64,000 bases of DNA from Armatimonadota bacterium. GTDB lineage: Bacteria; Armatimonadota; Zipacnadia; Zipacnadales; JABUFB01. The notes under the pieces are model-generated. The model had not been told where the DNA came from. It did not search any database and saw nothing but the letters and a program-made list of their open reading frames with translations. Within the stretch, counting starts at the first letter, position 1, and each line of letters opens with the position of its first letter. The stretch lies in NCBI GenBank assembly GCA_013314775.1, contig JABUFB010000009.1, forward strand, positions 310,001-374,000, in the 5' to 3' direction. This document shows positions 1 through 9,116 of this stretch, in pieces. Both the position numbers and the translations under genes were made by a program.

Positions 1-160
1 ACGAGCACACTGCGGTTTCCGGCGGGCATGATCCAAGCTCCTGGCGCGACATGATTGGGTGCAGAGGGCAATTCGTCGTTGGCCCCGCGAGACCCTCCGC
101 GCGGGAGGTTGCTATGCGGTGTGCGGGGAATTGGTGAACACGTCATCTAGGAGGCAGACC

Positions 161-1750
161 ATGACTGCCAGGAGCCGAGTTCTCACCTGCCTTGTGTTTG
201 CGGTGTGCTTAGCGACGTCAGGCCTCGCTGATACGACCAACCAGGACCCGCCGGAGGCGGGAGGAGGCACTCGGATGCCCAAACTCACCGGACCCCTTTT
301 CAACCAAGATTGTACCGATTTCTTCTACACGAACTACATCACCGAGGATAAGGACGCCGGGGCCGAGATAGACAGGTACTTCGACGTGCTGGCAGACGCA
401 GGAGTGAAGGTGCTGCTGATCAACACGAACGCTCGGAAGACCAATTACAAGAGCGAGGTGTGGGAGACCTTCTGGGATGGCTACGACCCGAAGGCCGGAG
501 ACGACCACCCCTTCATCCAGTCGCTCGGTCCCGGGGACACCGCGGGTTACCGGCGGATGACCCACAGCATGATGGAGATCGATCGGCAGGGCGTGGACTA
601 CCCGGCCCGAGTCATCGAGCGCTGCCGGGTGCGCGGGGTATCGCCGTGGATCAGCCTGCGCATGAATGACGTGCATTTCAATGACAACCTCGACCACCCT
701 TTCCACGGCGCAATCTGGCGCCAGGAAGAATTCCATCGCGGCGGCGGGGGCTACTACGGGCGCGGGCTGGACTACGCGCATGCCGAAGTGCGCGACCTGT
801 ATCGTGCGTTGATTGTTGAAAGCCTTGGACGCTACGACATGGACGGCCTGGAGCTGGATTTCATGCGGGAGCCTTACCTGTTCCGACCCGGCGCGGAGCA
901 GGAGGGCCGCGCGATCCTGACCCAGTGGATACGGGAGATAAGTGCTCTCGTCAAGGAGGCGGCCGAAAAGCGCGGACACCCGATCCTGCTTGGAGTGCGC
1001 ATGCCATCGCACGTGGAAGTGGCCCTAAGTTGGGGGCTTGACGCGCCGGCATGGGCCCGAGAGGGTCTGATCGACCTTGTGGTGGCGACTCCGCGCTGGG
1101 CCACGCTGGAGTATGACATGCCCCTCGGGGATTGGAAACAGGCGCTGGAGGGGACCGGCGTCACGCTGGCAGGTGGGCTGGAGATCCTGCACCGGCCAAT
1201 GCCTTCCGGTCCGGCGGTACCGGTGACCAGAGAACAGGCTGCCGGAGCCGCAACCGCGGTGCTTGCTGCCGGAGCCGACGCGGTCTACCTGTTCAACTAC
1301 TTCAGCCCTATCGCTAACAGCCCGGCCTGGACGCCCGAGGGGTACCGCACAACACTGAGCGCCATGTCCTCACTGGACGCGATCAGCGCCCTGCCCCGAA
1401 GGCATGCCATCACCTGGCGGGACATCGTCGGGTGCGGTGAACAGTACCAGGCGCCTCTTCCGGCCGAAGGCAAGAGCCTCTCGTTCCAAATCCCCACCGG
1501 ACCGAAGCCGGCCGACAACGCACGAGTCTGGGTCGAAGTCCATGTCGAGAAGCCCGACAGCCCGCCGATTGTCAGCCTCAACGGCAAGACCTGCAATCTG
1601 CGCGAGGGCGAGACCGGGGCGGCAGGGGCGCTCATTTACGATGCGCCGGCGAATGCGCTGCCGGGCATGCAGCGAGACACCGTTGGGATCGCCGCGGTCG
1701 GCGACGCAACGGTGAAAGTCATGGGCGTCGAGATCCGCATCGGGCCGTAG
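161..1750 (+). CDS. Secreted TIM-barrel putative glycoside hydrolase (GHL10-like)
   Basis: The 529-residue product starts with a clear Sec signal peptide (about residues 1-24, ending SGLAD). I chose the ATG at 161 because AGGAGG lies at 149-154, six bases upstream; an upstream in-frame GTG at 59 has no such site and would bury the signal. The mature part reads as a (beta/alpha)8 barrel. It contains a strand-end motif GLELDFMREP that resembles the catalytic-face acidic motif of GHL10/family-10-like glycosyl hydrolases, and a later segment in which a TIM-barrel strand ends in YLFNYF. A beta-rich C-terminal domain of about 110 residues follows. Substrate is unknown. The gene is alone on its strand and converges on the GH3 gene downstream. 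Family placement is inference from motif style, not an alignment. Confidence 0.75.
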   Translation: MTARSRVLTCLVFAVCLATSGLADTTNQDPPEAGGGTRMPKLTGPLFNQDCTDFFYTNYITEDKDAGAEIDRYFDVLADAGVKVLLINTNARKTNYKSEVWETFWDGYDPKAGDDHPFIQSLGPGDTAGYRRMTHSMMEIDRQGVDYPARVIERCRVRGVSPWISLRMNDVHFNDNLDHPFHGAIWRQEEFHRGGGGYYGRGLDYAHAEVRDLYRALIVESLGRYDMDGLELDFMREPYLFRPGAEQEGRAILTQWIREISALVKEAAEKRGHPILLGVRMPSHVEVALSWGLDAPAWAREGLIDLVVATPRWATLEYDMPLGDWKQALEGTGVTLAGGLEILHRPMPSGPAVPVTREQAAGAATAVLAAGADAVYLFNYFSPIANSPAWTPEGYRTTLSAMSSLDAISALPRRHAITWRDIVGCGEQYQAPLPAEGKSLSFQIPTGPKPADNARVWVEVHVEKPDSPPIVSLNGKTCNLREGETGAAGALIYDAPANALPGMQRDTVGIAAVGDATVKVMGVEIRIGP

Positions 1751-1766
1751 GAGCCGCAGCGTATGC

Positions 1767-1820
1767 CCGGTGGGTACAGGCACCGGTTCCGTATGGCCCT
1801 CGGAGCCGGACTTCAGTCCG
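1767..1820. terminator. Paired hairpins between convergent genes
   Basis: The 174-base gap between two converging genes holds two perfect inverted repeats. CCGGTG (1767-1772) pairs with CACCGG (1781-1786) over an 8-base loop, and CGGACTTCAGTCCG (1807-1820) is a 6-bp stem around TC. Neither is followed by a long T tract on either strand. A termination or mRNA-end role is inferred from position only. Confidence 0.4.
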
Positions 1821-1924
1821 CCATGAGTTTCGAATGCCAGTCCTCCACCAGGCGTTTGCAGGCACGCCCATCCCTTGGCTGTGAGCACTAGTTCGGGAAA
1901 TGTTTGCCCAGTTCGAGCGGGAAA

Positions 1925-3493
1925 TCACTTCCCGCGCTGCACCGTCACCGGCAGCTTCCCCGGACAGGTGCGCTTGCCCAGTGTCGCCTCGGCGACCGCG
2001 CGAAGTGTGAAGTCATCGCCGCCGTAGCCAATGACCACCGGCACACTGCCCGGCAAGTCTGACAGGGCGTAGGGCGACTCGAAGAGCATCATGGCGCGCA
2101 GCTTGTCCGAGGCTGCGACTTCCTGCCACATTGCTGCCTGAGTGCGGGGCAGGCGAACGCCTTCGCCTTTGTACGAGGTGATATGCGCGAAGGTAGCGCC
2201 GAGAATCGCGCTGGCGGAAGAGACTCTCTCGCGCACCCGAGCAAGATCCTCCGGGGTAGTGTTTTCGTCGCACACAATGGCGCTCCAGCCAGGCCTGTCA
2301 CAGACGGGCCCGGTCAGAGGATGCACCCCAGCCAGCGCCTTCCCGTCATGTTCGTCCGCAAGGCCTTTGCCATGGCGCACCGGGTCGTCGCAGATGACCA
2401 GCAGAGGCCGGTCGCCCAGTTCCAGGCCGCCCGCCGGAAGATCCCCCGAGAGCGTCACCGACGCCTCAGCCAGTCGTCGCCCCATGTCGTGCAGGACGCG
2501 GCGGATCTCGTCATCGGGGGGCAACGCAGGCGCCTGCAGCCGTCGGGCCTTGAGATTGCGCACCCGCGCGGCTGCTTCGCGCAGGCGAGATTCCGGGACG
2601 CGGCCATCCAAGCACGCGGCCACGACCGCTTCCACGGAATCCCCGGGCGGTCGCTTGTAGTCGATGAGTACCTGATCATGCCCAGCCGCGATAGCCATCC
2701 ATGCCGCCTGGGCGGAGTCGATGGTCAGCCGCAGACCCTCCATCCCCAGGGAATCGGTGAAGATTACGCCGTCGTATCCTTGCTGTTCGCGCAGTATTCC
2801 CGTGATGAGCTTGTGACTCACGGTGGCGCAGTTGTCGGGGTCCACGGCCGGCAGGAGCAGGTGCCCGGTCATGACACTCTCCAGCCCCGCCTGCCGGGCT
2901 ACGAGATACGGCGGCCACTCGATGGTCTCCAGATGCTGGCGGGAACACTCCACGGTGGGCAGGGAGATGTGACTGTCCACTGCCACGTCGCCGTGGCCCG
3001 GCCAGTGTTTGGCGCAGGGGTGCATCCCGGCCTCGATCATTCCGCGCACCACCGCTGCCCCGAGACGCCCGACCTGTTCCACGTTCTCGCCGAAGGAACG
3101 CACATTCACGATGGGGTTATCCGGGTTGGTGTTGACGTCCAGCACCGGGCTCCAGGTCACGTCGACGCCGAGACGCCGGCCTTCGAGCCCCACCGCGTAG
3201 CCCCAGTCGAAGGCCAGTTGCTCATCATCCGCCGCGCCGAGGGCCATTTGCGGCGGAACCGCGGTTCCGTCGGGTGCGAAGTAGCTCCCCGTCTCCAGGT
3301 CTGTCTGCAGCAGCAGGTATCCGGGAGCCATGGCGCGCAGTTCGGCCACGCGCTCGTGGATGTCAGCCCGCCCAACCTGGGAGTTGAGCACCGCGCCGGA
3401 AGAGATGAGCTCGTTCTCTTCGTCCTGGTACTGCACGGTATTGCGCAGGCAGAGCACTTCGGCCACCAGTGCCCGGATCTCCTGCTCGCTCAT
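1925..3493 (-). CDS. Glycoside hydrolase family 3, beta-N-acetylhexosaminidase-like (NagZ type)
   Basis: The 522-residue protein has the hallmark of the NagZ branch of GH3. KHWPGHGDVAVDSH at residues 162-175 carries the Asp/His pair that acts as acid/base, and FTDSLGMEG holds the nucleophile Asp247. This predicts retaining hydrolysis of terminal beta-N-acetylglucosamine or a related beta-sugar. A second alpha/beta domain follows (about residues 370-520). No signal peptide is seen, so it probably acts in the cytoplasm. I chose the ATG at 3493 because GGAG sits about 10 bases upstream; ATGs at 3520 and 3535 lack a ribosome site. It lies 58 bases downstream of the GH38-like gene on the same strand, so the two are probably co-transcribed. 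Exact substrate is not determined. Confidence 0.88.
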   Translation of the reverse strand: MSEQEIRALVAEVLCLRNTVQYQDEENELISSGAVLNSQVGRADIHERVAELRAMAPGYLLLQTDLETGSYFAPDGTAVPPQMALGAADDEQLAFDWGYAVGLEGRRLGVDVTWSPVLDVNTNPDNPIVNVRSFGENVEQVGRLGAAVVRGMIEAGMHPCAKHWPGHGDVAVDSHISLPTVECSRQHLETIEWPPYLVARQAGLESVMTGHLLLPAVDPDNCATVSHKLITGILREQQGYDGVIFTDSLGMEGLRLTIDSAQAAWMAIAAGHDQVLIDYKRPPGDSVEAVVAACLDGRVPESRLREAAARVRNLKARRLQAPALPPDDEIRRVLHDMGRRLAEASVTLSGDLPAGGLELGDRPLLVICDDPVRHGKGLADEHDGKALAGVHPLTGPVCDRPGWSAIVCDENTTPEDLARVRERVSSASAILGATFAHITSYKGEGVRLPRTQAAMWQEVAASDKLRAMMLFESPYALSDLPGSVPVVIGYGGDDFTLRAVAEATLGKRTCPGKLPVTVQRGK

Positions 3494-3551
3494 GCTTTTC
3501 ACACTCCAGATCGCGGTCATTCCGCGGTTGGTCATCTTCGGCAGGACGCAA

Positions 3552-6500
3552 TTATGTATTCAGCAGCCGCACTGTCAAGATCCGCCGCGGCGGTATCGTG
3601 ACCTGCACACGGTGCGGGGCGACACGAGACACGCTGCCGGGGTCGTCGGGCGCATAGCCTTCGGTGATGGTCGCGGGTTCGGCATCCGCGAGGCTGGTGA
3701 AATTGACCACGATCGCTGCATCCGCAACGCGAGGCGCTGGGTTCCACAAGCGAAGGATATGCCCCCGGCCATCTTCGGCGGGCTTCAGTGCAAGAGGCAC
3801 CAGCGGGTCGCCGGAGAGTTCCAGGAGGCTTGCGGACGTGGGCAGGCGGCCCTCGCGGCGGCGTTCGAGGAAGATGGTTCGCGCAGGGGTCATCTGGTCG
3901 AGGCCGATGCGACCTGCAAGCCCGTCATCCGGCGCCCCTGTGCGGCTTGTGAAGACGTGCCGGAACAGCACGCTGCCGGTCTGCGAGACGCTGAAGTTGG
4001 TGCCGAAGTTGTTGGTGAAGAGGGTCGAATACACCCACCCGTTGCGCACCTGCTCCAGCGCGATCGGTGGATGATGGGCCCTCGCCGGGACCCGGGCGCT
4101 GTGGGCGGGGGAGACATACCCCGGCCACAGGTCACCGAGGCAGACCAGGGGCGCGTCCAGGCTGGACCAGACAACTGCGCCGTCCGCCCCGGACACGCAG
4201 ACCCAGTCCTGCACCGCGAGGGTGTCCCAGTAAGCGCCGGGCAGGAAGTCCTCCACCGGGCTCACGCCGCTCAGGGCGCCCTGATAGCGGAACCTCGGTT
4301 GCTCAAACCGGAAAGGGAAAGCGAGGTGTGCGTCCAGCGCGGGGGTCGCATCCTTGAGCACTCGGGTGGCGAGTTCAACGCGTTTGATGCCCATCCGGAG
4401 CGTGATGGTCTGGGTGATTTGCGGATGCCCGGGCGCTGATCCGGTGCGGCGCAAGCGGCTGTAGACCGGCCCGGTGTGCTCGATGGTCCACGGGCCGAAC
4501 TGCGCCGGGATCGCCATCGCGTCGTCGGGCCCCCGGACCACGAAGTCTCCGAGTCCGTGGGGCGCGCCGTAATCAAGCAGTTCGCGGCCCGTCTCGCGGT
4601 CGATAAGGCTGGCGATGTGGCCGGACGCAGTAAGCTCCAGGCGGTAGTGATCGCTCTCAACCACCCGCGCGCAGACATCCAGGGCGACGACCTCCGGCAC
4701 GTCCGTTAGCGGCTTGAGCTCGTAGACGCGGTAGCCGCAGGCAGGGAGGTCGCGGGCCAGGAAATGCAGGTCGCTCAGCAGGCCCGAGGGGTGTTCCATG
4801 CCGCCGTAACGCAGGCCGCCGCGACCCAGGCCGACGCGTTCGGGAGCGAAGGGCACCGTCTCGGAGGCGTCCTCCACCGGCGCGATCTGGAAGTCCACGG
4901 CCTGTCTCGAGACCACATCCACAAGCTGGAATCTGCCCGCCACCAGCTCGGGCGGCGGGTGAGCATGCCAGCGGTCGGTCAGGGGCACGCCGCGGAGGAA
5001 GGTCTCCTCGTCCGAGGTCTTTGCGGGCAGGCGGGCCATAGTGCTGCCGCAGTTCTCGAACTCCCGCATCGGGGTGACCACGGGGACGCTGCGCATCCAC
5101 GGGAGCGGGTTGAAGACGGCGATGTAGAACCCCTCCCCCGGCAGGCGCACATGGTCGGCGATCCGCGCGATTGCAGTGTCCTCCACATTCCCGGCGATTG
5201 CCGCAGCCCGGTGTGCGTGGACGGCTTTCTCATGCTGGGAGGCCCTGCATCCCGGACCGCAGGGGAAATGGTGACCCCAGGTGTGCTCGTCGTGCCAGAG
5301 CACGTCCTCATAGGCTTCGTCCAGCGCATCCCCAGGATAGGCGAAGTCCGTCACCGCGGAGGCGAGAGACGCCAGACGCTCTGCGTTGAGCAGGTCGGTC
5401 TTGCCGGCCCGGTTGGTCGCAGTTGCCTCGGCGGTGGATCCAGCGCCCACGGGGTAATCCGGCCCCGGAAGCTCTCCACGGAAGACGGGCAGGTCATCGG
5501 GAAACTGGGAAGACAGGTCCTCAAAGAACATCGCGTTCGTGCTGAGGATCAGGCGCGGGTATGTCCACTTCGCGTTCCAGTCGCGCACCGTCCGGCAGTA
5601 GTCCTGGATGTACGGTGAATTGTCGCGGGCGCCCCCGATCACCGTCCAGCGCACGGTGCTGAAAGGGTATTCGGATTCCGAGAGTTCCTGGAGGCGGTCG
5701 GCGAGGCCCGGAAGGGACGGGTACGGGCCGCTTCCGGCGCCCGAGTTGTCCCACAAGAGGACCCGGCGACCAGAGGGCGCCTCCCACCAGAAGCAGCCGG
5801 GGCGGCCCTTCGGGAAGAGGGCATCGTCGTCCCAGAAAGATTGCATCGACGGCCGGCACCAGTCCCAGTAACGGGGCAGCGCGGGGCAAAAGATGCGAAT
5901 CCCCGCCTCGACCAGGATCTCCGCAAGACCCCAGCTCATGCCGGGCACGTCATTGTGTTCGGCGCTCGTGATGGCGAACCCATGCTCCCGGGCCAGCCGC
6001 GCCGATGGATACAAGCAGCGAATCAGGGACTCGTGCCCGCATAGTTCGGTGGTCATGTTGCCAAAGAGCGCGGTCAGTTCGAAACGCCCCTCGCGCAGGA
6101 GGGCGATCATCTTCGCAATCCGGTCAGCCGGGGCGCGCCGGAGGAACTCCAGGAGTGACCAGGCCTGCTCGATCACCAGCCGGAAACGGGACTCCTCGGG
6201 CCAGTCGGCAGTTGCCTCCGCCATGTCCAGGGCTGCATCGAGAAACTGCACATGCTCACGCAAGACAACGGATGCCAGGTTGGTGTAGCCAACATCGTGG
6301 TGCGAGCGTTGGGTCACGTGCACCGTCCATTTGCGCGGCGGATGCAGAGTGACTTCATGGGCAATGGACTCACGGCCCGGCACGCTGAGCGAGACGGTGA
6401 CCGGCGTGGCCTGCCGGGGAGCAGGGATGCGCAGTTCGTGAGTGGATTCGCCTCCCGCAATGTGAACGCGATCCGCCGCAAGCAGGTCGGCCGCACCCCT

Positions 6501-6629
6501 CATTTCCAGGGCAGCATCCGCGGGCAAGCCGCCGTTTTCGACGACCACGCGCACAATCTGGCGCAAATCACTCTCCGGCCCCGACAGGAACGCAGTGGGG
6601 GCGACCCGGGCAATGCGCAGGCTTGACAT
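3552..6629 (-). CDS. GH38-like alpha-mannosidase family protein
   Basis: The protein has 1025 residues, the usual size for a full GH38 enzyme with N-terminal catalytic, middle and C-terminal beta-sandwich domains. QRSHHDVGYT (residues 107-116) matches the H-x-D zinc motif that opens the GH38 catalytic domain (His110, Asp112). AEHNDVPGMSWG (223-234) and a later EHTWG segment match other conserved GH38 blocks. A beta-rich region precedes the catalytic domain. Where classical members have the nucleophile Asp, this protein reads T-T-E-L-C-G-H-E (about 193-200), so the nucleophile may be Glu or the activity may differ. No signal peptide is visible. The ATG at 6629 is preferred because the longer start would overlap the next gene. 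Likely co-transcribed with the GH3 gene. Confidence 0.85.
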   Translation of the reverse strand: MSSLRIARVAPTAFLSGPESDLRQIVRVVVENGGLPADAALEMRGAADLLAADRVHIAGGESTHELRIPAPRQATPVTVSLSVPGRESIAHEVTLHPPRKWTVHVTQRSHHDVGYTNLASVVLREHVQFLDAALDMAEATADWPEESRFRLVIEQAWSLLEFLRRAPADRIAKMIALLREGRFELTALFGNMTTELCGHESLIRCLYPSARLAREHGFAITSAEHNDVPGMSWGLAEILVEAGIRIFCPALPRYWDWCRPSMQSFWDDDALFPKGRPGCFWWEAPSGRRVLLWDNSGAGSGPYPSLPGLADRLQELSESEYPFSTVRWTVIGGARDNSPYIQDYCRTVRDWNAKWTYPRLILSTNAMFFEDLSSQFPDDLPVFRGELPGPDYPVGAGSTAEATATNRAGKTDLLNAERLASLASAVTDFAYPGDALDEAYEDVLWHDEHTWGHHFPCGPGCRASQHEKAVHAHRAAAIAGNVEDTAIARIADHVRLPGEGFYIAVFNPLPWMRSVPVVTPMREFENCGSTMARLPAKTSDEETFLRGVPLTDRWHAHPPPELVAGRFQLVDVVSRQAVDFQIAPVEDASETVPFAPERVGLGRGGLRYGGMEHPSGLLSDLHFLARDLPACGYRVYELKPLTDVPEVVALDVCARVVESDHYRLELTASGHIASLIDRETGRELLDYGAPHGLGDFVVRGPDDAMAIPAQFGPWTIEHTGPVYSRLRRTGSAPGHPQITQTITLRMGIKRVELATRVLKDATPALDAHLAFPFRFEQPRFRYQGALSGVSPVEDFLPGAYWDTLAVQDWVCVSGADGAVVWSSLDAPLVCLGDLWPGYVSPAHSARVPARAHHPPIALEQVRNGWVYSTLFTNNFGTNFSVSQTGSVLFRHVFTSRTGAPDDGLAGRIGLDQMTPARTIFLERRREGRLPTSASLLELSGDPLVPLALKPAEDGRGHILRLWNPAPRVADAAIVVNFTSLADAEPATITEGYAPDDPGSVSRVAPHRVQVTIPPRRILTVRLLNT

Positions 6630-6679
6630 GGGACATGCACCGCCAGTGGATGGATGAGTAACTGCACGGACCGCCGTTC

Positions 6680-7873
6680 TCAGAGACTGTCCAGCCAACC
6701 CTCAGCCAAGCGCGCGCCGTACACCTGTGGGTGGCCGCCGCGAGTAGATGCGAAAATGATCCACTTGTTGTCAGCGGTCATGTACGGGTGGGCGTGGGCC
6801 CACTGCTTGCCATCATAGACGGTGCGGGTGAAAGCGACGCGCTTGCAGTTGCCGGTTGCGAAGCTGCCCACGTACAGCGGGACGCCCTCCTCATTCGTGT
6901 CGCAGATGAAGTACCTGCCGCAGCGGGAGACACTGATGTGGTTGAAGCGCAGCTTGCCCTCGTACGCAGGCACAGGGCCGGGATCGCCCACTCTGGCGGT
7001 CCAGACGTTGGTGCGGCTGTCGGGGTCGGTGCCGGTGGAGAAGAAAATGCGGTCGGTGATGCCCACCCACGCCTCATGGCCGGTGGGGCGCGGCGTGTAA
7101 GGACGATCTGCTGGGAAAGGCTTCTCCTGCCCGCCGATCTCCAGTTCGCTCAGGAGCACCTGCTTCACGTCAGGCATCTGGTTGAGCTGAATCAGCACTC
7201 GATTGCGGCCGTCCAGGGAAAACTGCTCGTGCTTGGCGTGGTATCCGGGCTTGTCCAGAAGAATGCTCCATTCCCCGGTCTGTATGTCCAGCAGGTGAAC
7301 GTTGGAGGGAGCACCCTCATTGCTCACACTCACCGCGTAATAGCGGTGATCGGGCGAGACCGTACCGTAGCTGTAGTTGCCGCGTTCCGGCGGGAGCGGG
7401 GCCACGTTTTCCACCTGAAGCGTGAGGTAATTGCACCGGCGCAGCATGGGCACGCCGTCCACTGCCTGCCGGTAATACAGCCACTCGCCCCAGGCGTGGA
7501 AGGCCGGGAACGGCGGCTTGCCGACGAGCACGTCATGGCGCGAGCCGTCCACGAGGTCGAGAATGCTGATCCCGCCGGGCTGGTCGTCTGTGTTGTAGTA
7601 GCGGATGGCGATGCGTCGGCCGGTGGCGTCCCCGTAGGCCTGCTCGCCGTAGATATTGTCGGCCGGGCGCGGGTCAGCCCCGAGAAGGAACACCTGTGCG
7701 CCGCTGTCGGGGTCGATTTCGACGGGGTCTCCGAACACGTTCCTGCCTCCTGTGGGCGCCGCGTTGTCCGCGCCCTGTACTGTGGGCTGCTGCGCGCAAC
7801 ACGGCCACGATGCAATCACTGCCAGCGCCATCAGCCCGGTGCGCAGCACAAGCATTCGGTCTCGTCGGGACAT
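6680..7873 (-). CDS. Secreted beta-propeller protein, oligogalacturonide lyase (PL22)-like
   Basis: The 397-residue protein has a signal peptide (about residues 1-28, ending CCAQQ) and repeated TolB/WD40-like blades such as SPDHRYYAVS and TADNKWIIFAS. Blade motifs GHEAWVG and QWAHAHPYM match the histidine-bearing motifs of PL22 oligogalacturonide lyases, where His residues hold the metal near the cleavage site. That would mean beta-elimination of short pectin-derived uronides, but here the protein appears exported whereas classical PL22 enzymes are cytoplasmic or periplasmic. The start at 7873 is fixed by AGGAGG nine bases upstream. Alternatively it is a non-enzymatic TolB-like propeller. It is upstream of the GH38-like gene by 50 bases on the same strand. 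Confidence 0.7.
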   Translation of the reverse strand: MSRRDRMLVLRTGLMALAVIASWPCCAQQPTVQGADNAAPTGGRNVFGDPVEIDPDSGAQVFLLGADPRPADNIYGEQAYGDATGRRIAIRYYNTDDQPGGISILDLVDGSRHDVLVGKPPFPAFHAWGEWLYYRQAVDGVPMLRRCNYLTLQVENVAPLPPERGNYSYGTVSPDHRYYAVSVSNEGAPSNVHLLDIQTGEWSILLDKPGYHAKHEQFSLDGRNRVLIQLNQMPDVKQVLLSELEIGGQEKPFPADRPYTPRPTGHEAWVGITDRIFFSTGTDPDSRTNVWTARVGDPGPVPAYEGKLRFNHISVSRCGRYFICDTNEEGVPLYVGSFATGNCKRVAFTRTVYDGKQWAHAHPYMTADNKWIIFASTRGGHPQVYGARLAEGWLDSL

Positions 7874-7916
7874 CCGGGTCGCCTCCTGTCGCGGTACGGG
7901 CCAGGCTTCACACACT

Positions 7917-7980
7917 CAAGTCCAGGCAGATCGGTCATCCGAAGGTGCCGTGCTCCCGCGTCGATTGACGGCAGGACTTG
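7917..7980. repeat. Inverted repeat in the gap upstream of the propeller gene
   Basis: CAAGTCC (7917-7923) is the exact reverse complement of GGACTTG (7974-7980), with 50 bases between. The gap between the aldolase-like gene and the propeller gene holds nothing else recognisable. It could be the end hairpin of the upstream operon; no T tract supports a rho-independent terminator. Confidence 0.25.
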
Positions 7981-8032
7981 GAGCCGGCCACCGTCGGAAG
8001 CAGACACCCGACAAGCATACTGTGCCTTCGCG

Positions 8033-9073
8033 CTAACCTGCCTGCGCGGCATACTTCTGATACCCGAACAGCAGCATGAACTCCTTGCAGCGCGCCTTCA
8101 CGGCCGCGAACCACGCATCGCGGCGGGGGGCATTGGCGACGCTGGCCAGGGTGGGCTTCGCTGAGCCGTCAATGCTGAAGGCATCGCCCAGCATCCCCGC
8201 ATCCCGCAGGGCGGCCAGTTCATCGGCTGGCAGGATGCGGTCCAGGTCGCCCAGCACCTGCCGCGCAACAGCTTGACCACCTTTCACCGCAAGGGTGGTG
8301 AAGATATTGATCTTCACAATCCCGTCGCGGGTCAGGAGCGGCAGGTCGGTTTCGGCGACGGAGCTTGTCCCGTGCAGGCAGAGAATGGGGCCCACCGCGG
8401 CACGGATCTCCCGGGCGCGGTCCGACAGGTACTTCGCCGGAGGACCGGTACTGCGGTGCTCGGTGCCGACATCGGGTACGATGAGGTCGACGCCGGTCTC
8501 GCGCACGAAACGCTCCGCCTGCTCGACCGTCGTCGGTCCGCCGCCACCGTGGCCGACTTCCCCGGATTCCGAAAGCTCGGCCACCGCGCCTTCCACCAGC
8601 ACCCTCCCCGCCATGCGCTCCCGGTAAGCTGCCGTGAGCCGCATATTCTCTTCGAGCGGCCGCGCGCTGGCGTCATGCATCACTGAGGCGAACTGGTCGG
8701 CGAAGTCTTCCAGCAGGTCACCATCCAGCCACGGGAAAGCGTGGTCGAGGTGAGGCATCACCCGTAGACTGCGGTACGGGCTGTGCGGGCCGGTGAAGGC
8801 TTCCAGGTCCGAGAACATGAGCTGCGTTCCCAGCACCGGGTCGCCGCAGGCCGCAACCAGGCCGGCCTGACCACGGGCCGGATAGCGACCGGTCCAGGCG
8901 GGCACCACGGGCAGGTCATCCACGCCGATCTCCTGCGCGATTTCCAACGCTGCCGCCAGGACTGCTTCCAGGGTCTCGCGGTCCTCAGCGCAGAATGCCG
9001 GGAGAGCGATGCCTCGCGCGGCAGCGTCGGAATAGGCCTGCTTCACTTCCGTGTACTGCGTCACAAGAGGCAT
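8033..9073 (-). CDS. Class II fructose-bisphosphate aldolase family protein
   Basis: The 346-residue protein follows the class II (zinc) aldolase pattern. HLDHAF carries catalytic Asp110 and zinc ligand His111, GTEHRS gives His206, LHGTSS gives His234, and IVKINI (253-258) matches the phosphate-binding strand. All three zinc ligands are present, so it should be active. The downstream NIFTT replaces the usual N-x-D/T and GLVAACGD departs from the glycolytic enzyme, so the substrate may be another ketose phosphate such as tagatose-bisphosphate or a 2-keto sugar. The ATG at 9073 follows GGAG by about six bases; longer reading upstream overlaps the CoA-transferase. It sits 43 bases after that gene and may be the last gene of the CoA operon. 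Confidence 0.85.
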   Translation of the reverse strand: MPLVTQYTEVKQAYSDAAARGIALPAFCAEDRETLEAVLAAALEIAQEIGVDDLPVVPAWTGRYPARGQAGLVAACGDPVLGTQLMFSDLEAFTGPHSPYRSLRVMPHLDHAFPWLDGDLLEDFADQFASVMHDASARPLEENMRLTAAYRERMAGRVLVEGAVAELSESGEVGHGGGGPTTVEQAERFVRETGVDLIVPDVGTEHRSTGPPAKYLSDRAREIRAAVGPILCLHGTSSVAETDLPLLTRDGIVKINIFTTLAVKGGQAVARQVLGDLDRILPADELAALRDAGMLGDAFSIDGSAKPTLASVANAPRRDAWFAAVKARCKEFMLLFGYQKYAAQAG

Positions 9074-9116
9074 TGGGGTCTCCGTTACTTTCGGCCGGAT
9101 CGGGCGTTCGGCACCC

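Noticed and set aside
2183-3601. A 472-codon plus-strand open frame over the GH3 gene.
   Set aside because: The opposite strand carries an intact GH3 active site; the plus frame has no homology-like features.
8033-9073. Naming the aldolase-like gene as glycolytic fructose-bisphosphate aldolase.
   Set aside because: The zinc and catalytic residues match the class II family, but the phosphate-binding and neighbouring segments differ from the glycolytic enzyme, so only a family-level call is justified.
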